A stretch of 7,099 nt of DNA from Selenomonas sp. (GCA_017940705.1 JAGAYB010000103.1:1-7099), one strand, 5' to 3'; numbered from the stretch's first letter, positions 1-6,462 are shown. Notes: generated by a model not told the origin, from the sequence alone. Program-made: numbers and translations.

Positions 1-581
1 AGGCGTTTATCCGTGGGCAAAGTCTCCTGATACAGCAAGGTGGCCAGCAGCTGGAAAAGCCCCACCAGCACCAGCATGACAAAGACACCGCGCCATGAGG
101 TAAAGAGCAGTATCTGCCCGCCGATAACTGGTGCCAGAATCGGCGCCAGACCGTTGACCATCATCAGCATGGCAAAAAATTTCGTCAGCTCTGGCCCTTC
201 GCAGACATCTCTGGCAATGGCCCGGGCAATGACAATACCGCTGGCTCCGGCAAAGCCGGCCATAAAGCGGAAAAACAAAAACACGGTGATATTTTCTGCC
301 AGCACACAGCCGACAGTCGTCAGGGTAAAGACCAGCATACCGATGGTCAGCGGCCCTTTGCGGCCGTATCTGTCACTGACCGGCCCGGCAAAAATCTGCC
401 CCAGAGCCATGCCCAGCATCGTCATGGTCAGGGTCATCTGCGCCAGCGAAGCTGATATGCCCATATCAACCTGCATCGTGGGCAGCGCCGGCAAATACAT
501 ATCGGTGGACAGCGGCGCCATCGCCGTCATCAGTCCCAAAAATATTGTCAGCCAGAGCTGCCTGCCCTTTGTCATTGCCAT
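1..581 (-). CDS. Bcr/CflA-family MFS drug-resistance transporter (N-terminal half, cut by window edge)
   Basis: This is the first 193 codons of a proton-driven multidrug exporter of the inner membrane; the frame is still open at position 1, so roughly the C-terminal half lies outside. Translation gives a hydrophobic first helix followed by STDMYLPALP (residues 25-34), the hallmark start of Bcr/CflA proteins. The MFS loop 2-3 motif GPVSDRYGRKG is at 66-76. An ARAIARD helix-4 segment is at 119-125, and a helix-5 motif-C-like NGLAPILAPVIGG at 143-155. About six membrane segments are visible. The ATG at 581 is chosen because GGGGAGG sits 9 bases upstream; a second ATG two codons in is less well placed. 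The gene is divergent from the beta-helix gene, and a TTGACA promoter lies about 50 bases upstream. The family is clear; the exported drug (bicyclomycin, chloramphenicol, sulfonamide or other) cannot be told. Confidence 0.93.
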   Translation of the reverse strand, partial: MAMTKGRQLWLTIFLGLMTAMAPLSTDMYLPALPTMQVDMGISASLAQMTLTMTMLGMALGQIFAGPVSDRYGRKGPLTIGMLVFTLTTVGCVLAENITVFLFFRFMAGFAGASGIVIARAIARDVCEGPELTKFFAMLMMVNGLAPILAPVIGGQILLFTSWRGVFVMLVLVGLFQLLATLLYQETLPTDKR

Positions 582-633
582 ATACCAAGTCCTCCCCACG
601 CTTTTATTGGTAAGGAGTTATTTTAACCGCCCA

Positions 634-662
634 AGATTAAAAACACCTTAGAAAACTGTCAA
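634..662 (-). promoter_or_regulatory. Promoter for the Bcr/CflA exporter
   Basis: On the minus strand a perfect -35 TTGACA (662-657) is followed after 17 bases by TAATCT (639-634), a weak -10. The start of transcription would be near 627, giving a leader of about 45 bases. A short palindrome, GTTA-AAA-TAAC, lies in that leader around 614-624 and could be an operator, but it is too short to claim. The first DnaA box is 13 bases upstream of the -35. Confidence 0.5.
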
Positions 663-675
663 TAATTCTTCCGAT

Positions 676-793
676 TTATCCACAGTTTTCACAGGAAGAA
701 CTGTGGATATTGTGGATAAGTGCAGCATTTTTCCTGAAAACTAGCTGAAAATCACCTTCTACAGACTATTTTCTGCCAAATTTCTGTGGATAA
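676..793. promoter_or_regulatory. Cluster of DnaA boxes
   Basis: The DnaA-box consensus TTATCCACA occurs perfectly three times: 676-684 (plus), 711-719 (minus) and 785-793 (minus). A fourth copy with one mismatch (ATATCCACA) is at 702-710 (minus), directly abutting the box at 711-719. Under uniform base composition a given 9-mer is expected about 0.002 times in this region on both strands, so three perfect copies are not chance. The boxes probably bind the initiator DnaA. No dnaA, dnaN, rpmH or gyrB gene is in the window, so this may be a DnaA-titrating or DnaA-regulated cluster like those known outside oriC in Bacillus subtilis, or part of an origin. Identity of the boxes is secure; the role is inferred. 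Confidence 0.7.
677..709. repeat. 11-bp perfect inverted repeat spanning two DnaA boxes
   Basis: TATCCACAGTT at 677-687 is repeated in reverse complement as AACTGTGGATA at 699-709, with an 11-base spacer. The repeat extends beyond the 9-bp box core by the shared GTT/AAC flank, so the two boxes are arranged head-to-head as one symmetric site. It is not followed by a T-run and lies between divergent genes, so a terminator role is unlikely. Confidence 0.75.
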
Positions 794-856
794 GTCTGTG
801 ACAAACTTCTTAGCTAAATTTAATCCATCCCCAAAGCAAATTTAACTTTGTCTGTT

Positions 857-862
857 TATAAT
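857..862 (+). promoter_or_regulatory. Candidate -10 element for the beta-helix gene
   Basis: A perfect TATAAT lies 45 bases before the start codon at 908, which would give a leader of about 40 bases. No convincing -35 hexamer is found 15-18 bases upstream, and the TG upstream is one base off the extended -10 position. The call rests on the -10 alone. Confidence 0.35.
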
Positions 863-907
863 GATTGCCAATAAAAGATTTATCCTGAATTTGCAAAGGA
901 GATAATT

Positions 908-2311
908 ATGAATATCAGCACGAAAAACCGTAAAAAATTTTTGGCTTTAGCCTTGTCCATCAGCTGTCTGGGCGGTTGTTCAGCCTTAGGCTATGCCGCG
1001 ATGAAGCAGCAGCCTATGGCTATCTTTACCAACGTCCGGCACGCAGCACCGCCCCAAGGCGAGCTGCCTCCGGGGCCGCCTCCTGACGGCAAATTCGGCG
1101 GTATGCAGGCCGCTGCCAGTGATGCCAGCCAGCTGACAGCGGTGAAAATCTGCCAGCAGGGCAATGAGACTTTGACAGGTCAGACGCTGAACGCTTCCCG
1201 ACAGGACGAAAGTGCCCTGCTGGTGCGTCAGGGCGCTGTTTTGACCCTGACTAACTCCACGCTGAGCAAGACCGGGGATTCTTCCAGCGCCGATGCCAGC
1301 AATTTCACAGGACAAAATGCCATCATTCTGGTGAACGGCAGCACCGCCCGGCTGGAAAATCTCACTTTGTTCTCCGATGCCGATGGTGCTAATGCCGTGT
1401 TCTCCACCGGTGAAAAGAGTGTTGTCAACGCCAAGCACCTCACCATCCATACGAAAAACAATTCTTCCCGGGGACTTGACGCGACCTACGGCGGCACCAT
1501 CAATGCCGAGGATGTGGATATCACCACCGAAGGCGCTCATTGCGGCGCTTTGGCCACCGACAGGGGCGAGGGGAATGTCATTGTCACGGGTGCCAAAATT
1601 AAAACATCCGGCGAAGGCAGCCCCTGCATCTATTCCACCGGCAACATCCAGCTGAGCAACGGACACGGTGAAGCCACGGGCAGCGAAATCGCCGTGGTGG
1701 AAGGCAAAAATTCCATTACCCTTACTAATTCCACCCTGACGGGGCATATCAAGCACGGCGTCATGCTCTATCAGAGTTTTTCGGGAGATGCCAATGTGGG
1801 CGTAGCCAAATTCACCGTCAAGGATTCCACCCTCAACAACCAATCCGACGGCCCCATGTTCTACATCACCAACACCACCGCCGCAGCCACGCTGGAAAAT
1901 ACGGAACTGGTGCAGTCCGGCGATATTCTGGTCAAAGTCACCAGCGACCGCTGGGGCAGCACGGGGAAAAACGGCGGCGACTTTACCCTGACGGCCAAAA
2001 ATCAGCGCCTGCAAGGCAGGATTCTTGCCAACAATATCAGCAAGGTGACTTTAAACCTTGGCGCTCAGGCCAGTTTCACCGGCACTATCAATGAGGACTA
2101 TCAGGCAGAGGCTGCTAATATCACCCTTGATAAGGACGCTGTCTGGAATCTGACGGCAGATGCCTATGTGACTGCCATAACCGATGCCGCCACAGATTTC
2201 AGCAATATAAGCAGCAACGGTCATAACATCTACTATGACAAAGCCAGCAACCCAGACCTCAAGGGACAGACCATCACTCTCCCCGGCGGCGGCAAATTAA
2301 CAGCTAAATGA
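908..2311 (+). CDS. Secreted/surface beta-helix-like repeat protein of unknown function
   Basis: The 467-residue product is exported. It has a basic start (KNRKK, 6-10), a hydrophobic stretch (about 11-19) and then either a lipobox-like LGGC (21-24) or a signal peptidase I site after GYA (28-30). A proline/glycine-rich linker follows (about 47-65). The rest is threonine-, asparagine- and serine-rich with short degenerate strands such as LTLTNSTLS (112-120), ARLENLTL (147-154), ITLTNSTLTG (270-279) and ATLENTEL (327-334), as expected of a right-handed parallel beta-helix. Conserved-looking landmarks are SSRGLDATYGG (186-196), ALATDRGEG (214-222) and LYQSFSGDA (287-295), with a glycine-rich end LPGGGKL. 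No catalytic motif is recognised. AAAGGAG sits 6 bases before the ATG. It stands alone, divergent from the exporter and convergent with the hydrolase operon. An adhesin or carbohydrate-binding surface protein is possible but not shown. Confidence 0.9.
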   Translation: MNISTKNRKKFLALALSISCLGGCSALGYAAMKQQPMAIFTNVRHAAPPQGELPPGPPPDGKFGGMQAAASDASQLTAVKICQQGNETLTGQTLNASRQDESALLVRQGAVLTLTNSTLSKTGDSSSADASNFTGQNAIILVNGSTARLENLTLFSDADGANAVFSTGEKSVVNAKHLTIHTKNNSSRGLDATYGGTINAEDVDITTEGAHCGALATDRGEGNVIVTGAKIKTSGEGSPCIYSTGNIQLSNGHGEATGSEIAVVEGKNSITLTNSTLTGHIKHGVMLYQSFSGDANVGVAKFTVKDSTLNNQSDGPMFYITNTTAAATLENTELVQSGDILVKVTSDRWGSTGKNGGDFTLTAKNQRLQGRILANNISKVTLNLGAQASFTGTINEDYQAEAANITLDKDAVWNLTADAYVTAITDAATDFSNISSNGHNIYYDKASNPDLKGQTITLPGGGKLTAK

Positions 2312-2323
2312 ACTAAATAACAC

Positions 2324-2405
2324 AAGCCCCCGGTGGTGATATTTTTCCGCAGCGTTAGACGGCAATACCGTATAAGCGAAGGAAAAATATTACCACCGGG
2401 GGCTT
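2324..2405. terminator. Long hairpin, probable bidirectional terminator between convergent genes
   Basis: Arms 2324-2348 and 2381-2405 pair over 25 positions with one mismatch (2338/2391, G-U in the plus transcript). Each outer end is GC-rich (AGCCCCCGGTGGT) and each inner end is ATATTTTTCC or its complement. The 32-base interior can itself fold (ACGG...CCGT core, with one bulge and one mismatch further out), so nearly the whole 82 bases form one stem. The plus-strand transcript ends in TTTAGCTTTTT, the minus in CTTGTGTTATTT. It starts 13 bases after the beta-helix stop and ends 19 bases before the hydrolase stop, the right place to end both transcripts. It is longer than a usual terminator. 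Confidence 0.72.
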
Positions 2406-2423
2406 TAGCTTTTTCGCAGATAT

Positions 2424-3671
2424 TCAGAACTTATGTGCTGCCCTGGACGCTTCTTTTACCGCTGCCGCCAAAATGCCGGTGACATTTACAATGTCCTTCA
2501 TGGCGGCAAATTCCGCCGCATTATGGCTGATACCATCTTTGCAGGGGATAAAGAGCATGCCTACAGGGGCAAAATCAGCCCAGTGCATGGCATCATGACC
2601 GGCACCGCTAGGCATGGCTATACAGTCCGCGCCCTGCTGCCGGCAAATGCCTGTCAGAAACTCTATCATCGCCGGTTGCATGGTCACAGGTGTTTCCTTG
2701 GAAACCTCCTCTATGTCATAGGGAATACTGCGCCGCTGGCAGATTTCCGCGATTGCCTGGCGCAGGCCGGCTTCCACTTTATCCTTGGCTGCCGCCGAAA
2801 TGCTGCGGATGTCGATTCCCAGCTCACATTCACCGGGAATTACGTTCATTACGCAGGGCTGTACCTGCAATATCCCCACAGTACCGACCACCGGCGGTTC
2901 CTGCTGGGCTGCGGCCAGTGCCTCCAGTTTGAGGACGATTTCGGCAGCGGCGCACAGGCCATCCTGCCGCAGGTGCATGGGCGTAGCACCGCTATGGTCG
3001 GCGTTGCCATGCAGATAGAGCCGCAGGCGTGTCGGTGCGGCTATGCCTGTCACCACGCCGATGGGAATCTGCTGATGTTCCAGCACCTTCCCCTGCTCGA
3101 TATGAACCTCAAAAAAGGCTTTTGGCGGAGCAGGATAACTGGCCGGGCCCACTTTGTCCGGCTGCAGGCCCCGGCCTTGCAGTACCGCATACAGCGTGTT
3201 TCCCTGCTTGTCCTTAAGGCGCTGTAAATCCGCCTGCGACAGCTTGCCGCGCATGGCACGGCTGCCAAGGGTGGCTGCACCGAAACGGCTGGATTCCTCG
3301 CACATGAACTGCACTATTTCCAGCGGATGCTCCGGCACAAAGCCCTCTTCTTTAAGGCTGCGCATGACCTCCAAGGCCGCCAGTACGCCCACTACGCCGT
3401 CATAATTGCCGCCCCCCGGCACACTGTCACCATGGGAGCCAAACAGCACCGGCGGCAAGTCATTCCGGCTGCCGTTCATACGGCCAATGACGTTGCCGAA
3501 AGCATCGGTGCGTACCGTCAGCCCTATGTCTTCCATTTGCTTAATTATATACGCCCGTCCCTGCCAGTCGCTTTCCGAAAAGGCCAGCCGCGTGATACCG
3601 GCCTGCCCCTGCGTCGCACTGCACTTAGCCATTTCGGCAAAATCACGGGACAGACGTTCCTCTGATATCAT
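2424..3671 (-). CDS. M20-family Zn-dependent hydrolase, hydantoinase/carbamoylase (HyuC/AllC) type
   Basis: The 415-residue cytoplasmic enzyme belongs to the M20 subgroup of N-carbamoyl-L-amino-acid hydrolases, allantoate amidohydrolases and beta-ureidopropionases, which cleave ureido or amide bonds with two metal ions. The family landmarks are in order: GSHGDSVPGGGNYDGVVGV (78-96, ligands H80 and D91), the catalytic EE pair in CEESSRF (124-130), FEVHIEQG (187-194, ligand H190), ADHSGATPM in the dimerisation domain (224-232), SGAGHDA (355-361) and the final metal histidine in SHNAAEF (382-388). Length is normal for the family and all key residues are present. GAGGTG lies about 10 bases before the ATG at 3671. 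It is last in a three-gene unit, 19 bp after the AbgA-like gene. Members differ in substrate (N-carbamoyl amino acids, allantoate, N-formyl or other N-acyl compounds), and sequence motifs do not settle which. Confidence 0.93.
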   Translation of the reverse strand: MISEERLSRDFAEMAKCSATQGQAGITRLAFSESDWQGRAYIIKQMEDIGLTVRTDAFGNVIGRMNGSRNDLPPVLFGSHGDSVPGGGNYDGVVGVLAALEVMRSLKEEGFVPEHPLEIVQFMCEESSRFGAATLGSRAMRGKLSQADLQRLKDKQGNTLYAVLQGRGLQPDKVGPASYPAPPKAFFEVHIEQGKVLEHQQIPIGVVTGIAAPTRLRLYLHGNADHSGATPMHLRQDGLCAAAEIVLKLEALAAAQQEPPVVGTVGILQVQPCVMNVIPGECELGIDIRSISAAAKDKVEAGLRQAIAEICQRRSIPYDIEEVSKETPVTMQPAMIEFLTGICRQQGADCIAMPSGAGHDAMHWADFAPVGMLFIPCKDGISHNAAEFAAMKDIVNVTGILAAAVKEASRAAHKF

Positions 3672-3690
3672 TTTATAACTTCACCTCGTT

Positions 3691-4995
3691 TTAACCCTGC
3701 AACAGCTCGGCCACAGTTGCTGACAACAATCCGGCGGACAGTACCATCGCGTGTTCATCAAAATCAAATCTGTCATTATGATTGATCGCCGTAAGTGAGC
3801 CGCCGACTATGATATACGCCGCCTGCCTGCCTTGCTTTTGCAGGCGTTCCATGAAGTAGGTGAAATCCTCACTGCCGCACATATCGTAGGTATCGGTGAG
3901 CTTGTCAAAGATACCCAGCCGCTCTGCCACAGTCCTGATGGTTTCTGCCAGTTCCGGGGAATTTGTCCCACCGGGAGCGCTGCCCACAGGCGTGATAGTC
4001 ACATCAACATCATACATCTGCGCCGCGCCTTTAATCACCTGTTCGGCCCGCTGGCGGATGAAATCATTTATCTCCGTCGTTGCGCCGCGTGTTTCTATTT
4101 CCATGTGGGCAGCAGCCGGAACGACATTACGCCCCGTGCCTGCTTTTAAGACGCCCACATTTATCCGGCTGCTGCCGGCACTGTGCCGGGTAATGGCATG
4201 CAGATTAAGCGCCGCCGCCGCTGCCGCCAGCAGGGCATTCTTCCCCTGCTCCGGCGCACCGCCGGCATGAGCTGCCACGCCCTTAAACTCCACGTTTAGT
4301 TTGCTGGTAGCCAGAAAATTTTGCACATCGTAAGCCAAAAAGCCTGTCTTGGGCATCATAAAGTGTGAACCGATGATATAATCAGCATCATCGGCCACTC
4401 CCTTGGCAGCCATGGCTCTGGCACCGCGCACGCCTTCCTCTGCCGGCTGAAAGATGAGTTTTACCTTCCCGGTCAGCTTATCCTGCAGCTTTGCCAGAAT
4501 CTCGGCCACGCCCAGACCTACACTGGTATGACCATCATGACCGCAGGCGTGCATACAGCCCTTATGCCGTGAGGCAAAGCCCTCTCTGGCCGGACGGTGC
4601 TCATCATCGTCTGCCTCGGTTACATCGTTGCAGTCCATGTCAAAACGCAGTGCCACGGTCTTGCCGGGACGGCCTGTGTCCAGCAAGCCCACCACACCTG
4701 TACGGCCGCCGGCCAGCTTTTCCAGAATATCCTGCGGTGCGCCTTCTGCAGCAGCCCGTTCGCTGGCAGCTGCCAGCACCGCCTCATCAGGCACGCCCAT
4801 ACGGTCTGCTTCGGATAGAACCTCACGGCCAAACTGCACAGCATATCCCAGCTGCCGCAGCCTCTCGATAACGAGCGAAGCTGTCCGAAACTCTGTCCAG
4901 CCAGTCTCAGGATGGCAATGGATATCCCGGCGCCGTTCTATCAGCGCCTGCTCCATCCCCTCTGCCAGTTCCATGATTTCCTTGTCCAAATTCAT
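3691..4995 (-). CDS. AbgA-like M20D amidohydrolase
   Basis: The 434-residue metallo-amidohydrolase closely resembles E. coli AbgA, one subunit of p-aminobenzoyl-glutamate hydrolase, from memory of that protein. Shared landmarks are RRDIHCHPETGWTEFRTA (22-39), GREVL...RMGVPDE (56-71), RFDMD (117-121), MHACGHDGHT (148-157, metal Cys151 and His153), FQPAEEGVRGARAM (182-195, catalytic Glu), a lid-domain AAHAG (241-245), VGVLKAGTGRNVVPA (280-294), GSEDF (374-378) and HNDRFDFDE (406-414, metal His). Length matches AbgA (about 436). The ATG at 4995 is preferred over an in-frame ATG at 5070: GGAGG is 8 bases before it, and the longer form would overlap the permease. The gene starts 22 bp after the permease stop. 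Likely role: intracellular hydrolysis of an N-acyl or aryl-amide amino acid imported by the permease. No AbgB partner is present, so the AbgA substrate should not be assumed. Confidence 0.93.
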   Translation of the reverse strand: MNLDKEIMELAEGMEQALIERRRDIHCHPETGWTEFRTASLVIERLRQLGYAVQFGREVLSEADRMGVPDEAVLAAASERAAAEGAPQDILEKLAGGRTGVVGLLDTGRPGKTVALRFDMDCNDVTEADDDEHRPAREGFASRHKGCMHACGHDGHTSVGLGVAEILAKLQDKLTGKVKLIFQPAEEGVRGARAMAAKGVADDADYIIGSHFMMPKTGFLAYDVQNFLATSKLNVEFKGVAAHAGGAPEQGKNALLAAAAAALNLHAITRHSAGSSRINVGVLKAGTGRNVVPAAAHMEIETRGATTEINDFIRQRAEQVIKGAAQMYDVDVTITPVGSAPGGTNSPELAETIRTVAERLGIFDKLTDTYDMCGSEDFTYFMERLQKQGRQAAYIIVGGSLTAINHNDRFDFDEHAMVLSAGLLSATVAELLQG

Positions 4996-5017
4996 CTGCT
5001 CACCCTCCTGCGGCCTG

Positions 5018-6289
5018 TCAGCCAAACAAGACCATGAAGGCAATGACCGATGCCAGCATTGGCAGAGCATTGCGTTTCGTCATCTCCATCGGGCTGACCT
5101 TAGCCAAACCGGCGCAGACGATGGCAGCGCCAGCCACAGGCGACATGGAACGACCGATAGCGCCCGTCATCTGTGCCAGCGAGCCGAGATTCATTATCGT
5201 CATGCCAAAGTCAGCCGCATGCGGCGTAATAGCACCGTTGAAGGCCAGCGCCGCGGCATCGCCGGAACCGGAAATAATCGCGATGATGAAAGGGCCAAAA
5301 GCACCGGCCACCTGAGCGATGGATTCGGAGCCTTTCATAACATTGATAAGCGCATCCGTAAGCCCCATAGCTTTCATGCCTGCCGTGAAGACCGCCGCAG
5401 CTACGATAAGACCAACAACGCTGCCATAGGCATTGCCCATACCTTCAAAAAATTTCTTGGTGGCTTCCTGAGGATTCGTAAGCGTGACCAAAAGCCCCAG
5501 CAAAACGCCGGAAATCATCGCCATCGGCACACTCACGAGTGGCAGTACAGCCACCTGCTTGCTGCCCAGAATCAATAACACCAACGGCACAAGCGGCACC
5601 AGCGCCTTAAGGGGATTGACCTTAAATTCCTGACTGGCTGCGGACTCCTCTCCACTGACCATATATGCCTGCGCCCGTTCCTCCGAGGGGCCTTCCTTGC
5701 GGACAACAGCCACGGCGGTTAAAACGGCAATACAAATTAAAGATGTAATAATAGCTGCCGGAGCTTCGTTCATGATAACCGTCATGACGTCCACGCCTGC
5801 CAAATCCGCCACGAAGGGATTATGAGACGTGCCGGGACTGATCGCACTGCCCCATGTACCTGCCAATACCACACTGGCAGCCATTGCCGGATGAACACCA
5901 GCCGCCATCAAGGTCGGAATCAGAATACTGCCGACAGCAGCCGCACAGCCAGCTGCACTGGGAATGGCAATGTTAATCCACCATGTCAGCAGGAAAGCCA
6001 ACGGAATCAGGAATATCTTACTCTTTTTCAGTACCCCGGAAATGGATGATACCAAATGTCTGTCACATTCCGTCAGCTTCATCACATAGGAAAAACCCAT
6101 AACCGTACAGATTGTCGGAACCAGACTGTTGTGTACCATCTGCTTGGAAAATGTCGTGATAGCCGTATCCGGCACTCCCCCGATAACACACATCAGCAAA
6201 CCTGAGCCAAAGAGCACCATCCTTGTCTCATACTTTTTGATAATGGCCGCAAAGGCCAAAATCACAATAATACCGCCGATAATTTGCAT
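5018..6289 (-). CDS. DcuC-family (C4-dicarboxylate type) permease
   Basis: The 423-residue polytopic inner-membrane carrier has about 11-12 hydrophobic segments, split by a charged cytoplasmic-type loop at 197-226. The second half resembles DcuC: NAYGSVVGLIVAAAVFTAG (286-304), the SGSGDAAALAF re-entrant-type motif (340-350), then GRSMSPVAGAAIVCAGLAK (379-397) and VSPMEMTKRNALP (398-410). DcuC carriers exchange or take up succinate, fumarate and related dicarboxylates in anaerobes, and the wider ion-transporter superfamily also includes AbgT. The start at 6289 is chosen because GGAGG lies 7 bases upstream; an in-frame ATG at 6319 has no such site. It is first in the operon, and the two amidohydrolases downstream suggest the cargo is an N-substituted amino acid or dicarboxylate such as an acyl- or carbamoyl-aspartate/glutamate, rather than plain succinate. 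That is inference. Confidence 0.9.
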   Translation of the reverse strand: MQIIGGIIVILAFAAIIKKYETRMVLFGSGLLMCVIGGVPDTAITTFSKQMVHNSLVPTICTVMGFSYVMKLTECDRHLVSSISGVLKKSKIFLIPLAFLLTWWINIAIPSAAGCAAAVGSILIPTLMAAGVHPAMAASVVLAGTWGSAISPGTSHNPFVADLAGVDVMTVIMNEAPAAIITSLICIAVLTAVAVVRKEGPSEERAQAYMVSGEESAASQEFKVNPLKALVPLVPLVLLILGSKQVAVLPLVSVPMAMISGVLLGLLVTLTNPQEATKKFFEGMGNAYGSVVGLIVAAAVFTAGMKAMGLTDALINVMKGSESIAQVAGAFGPFIIAIISGSGDAAALAFNGAITPHAADFGMTIMNLGSLAQMTGAIGRSMSPVAGAAIVCAGLAKVSPMEMTKRNALPMLASVIAFMVLFG

Positions 6290-6395
6290 ACTTCTCCCTC
6301 CAATAAAAAACAACCACAATTATCGCATGCCTATCTATTCGACTAATGACAATATAAATCCTGTATATTCTAAAATTTTGCGATTAAATTTCAGC
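6290..6395 (-). promoter_or_regulatory. Leader/promoter region of the permease-hydrolase operon
   Basis: This is the AT-rich gap between the mscL terminator and the permease start, so it must carry the operon promoter unless mscL transcription reads through. A GATAAT (6324-6319) is a possible -10 but has no good -35 at the right distance. A TTGTCA at 6353-6348 is 23 bases away, too far. No riboswitch, T-box or clear operator palindrome is seen. The exact promoter is left open. Confidence 0.35.
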
Positions 6396-6433
6396 AAAAA
6401 AACGGGGCTGTCTCTCACCAGAGACAGTCCCGT
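6396..6433 (-). terminator. Rho-independent terminator after mscL
   Basis: On the minus strand a 13-bp stem (6433-6421 with 6414-6402, one G-T apposition, six-base loop) is followed by a run of seven T (6402-6396). The stem core is GAGACAG/CTGTCTC. It starts 29 bases after the mscL stop and separates mscL from the downstream permease operon. The opposite strand has no T-run, so it works in one direction. Confidence 0.88.
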
Positions 6434-6462
6434 AGTTTATGTTTATACAGCTATTTTTCTTA

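Larger units (their letters stand above)
582..907. other. Divergent intergenic region, 326 bp
   Basis: No coding region or RNA gene is seen here. The region lies between the start of the MFS exporter (minus) and the start of the beta-helix protein (plus), so it must contain both promoters. It holds a TTGACA-type promoter for the exporter, a TATAAT candidate for the plus-strand gene, and a cluster of DnaA boxes between them. It is clearly more AT-rich than the flanking genes. Because both flanking genes point outward, hairpins in it are unlikely to be terminators. Confidence 0.8.

Noticed and set aside
40..651. 203-codon open frame on the plus strand
   Set aside because: It lies antisense to the MFS exporter, which has clear family motifs and a ribosome binding site; the plus-strand translation has no recognisable domain and continues into the promoter region.
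857..875. Fur-box-like sequence over the candidate -10 of the beta-helix gene
   Set aside because: Only about 12 of 19 positions match the consensus, with nearly all of them in one half; the region is AT-rich and no iron-related gene is nearby.
1513..1521. Another TGTGGATAT (near-DnaA box) inside the beta-helix gene
   Set aside because: It is a single imperfect copy in coding sequence with no neighbouring boxes, so it is not counted in the cluster.
986..2014. 342-codon open frame on the minus strand inside the beta-helix gene
   Set aside because: No well-placed ribosome binding site was noted and no domain is recognised. The plus-strand frame has a strong ribosome binding site, a signal peptide and a repeat pattern, and long antisense frames are common opposite GC-rich genes.
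2351..2380. Possible integron attC-like site in the central hairpin (GTTAGAC core)
   Set aside because: GTTAGAC fits GTTRRRY, but it lies in the interior of the hairpin rather than at its end, and no matching RYYYAAC core is at the other side; no integrase or cassette structure is present.
4996..5070. N-terminal extension of the AbgA-like hydrolase
   Set aside because: It would overlap the permease coding end and encodes a Cys/Trp-rich stretch unlike the family; the GGAGG before 4995 decides the start.
4628..5578. 316-codon open frame on the plus strand
   Set aside because: It spans the junction of two well-supported minus-strand genes (permease and AbgA-like hydrolase) and its translation is low-complexity and shows no family signature.
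6360..6380. AATATA/TATATT inverted repeat in the permease leader
   Set aside because: Six-base AT-only arms are expected by chance in such AT-rich sequence; not a supportable operator.
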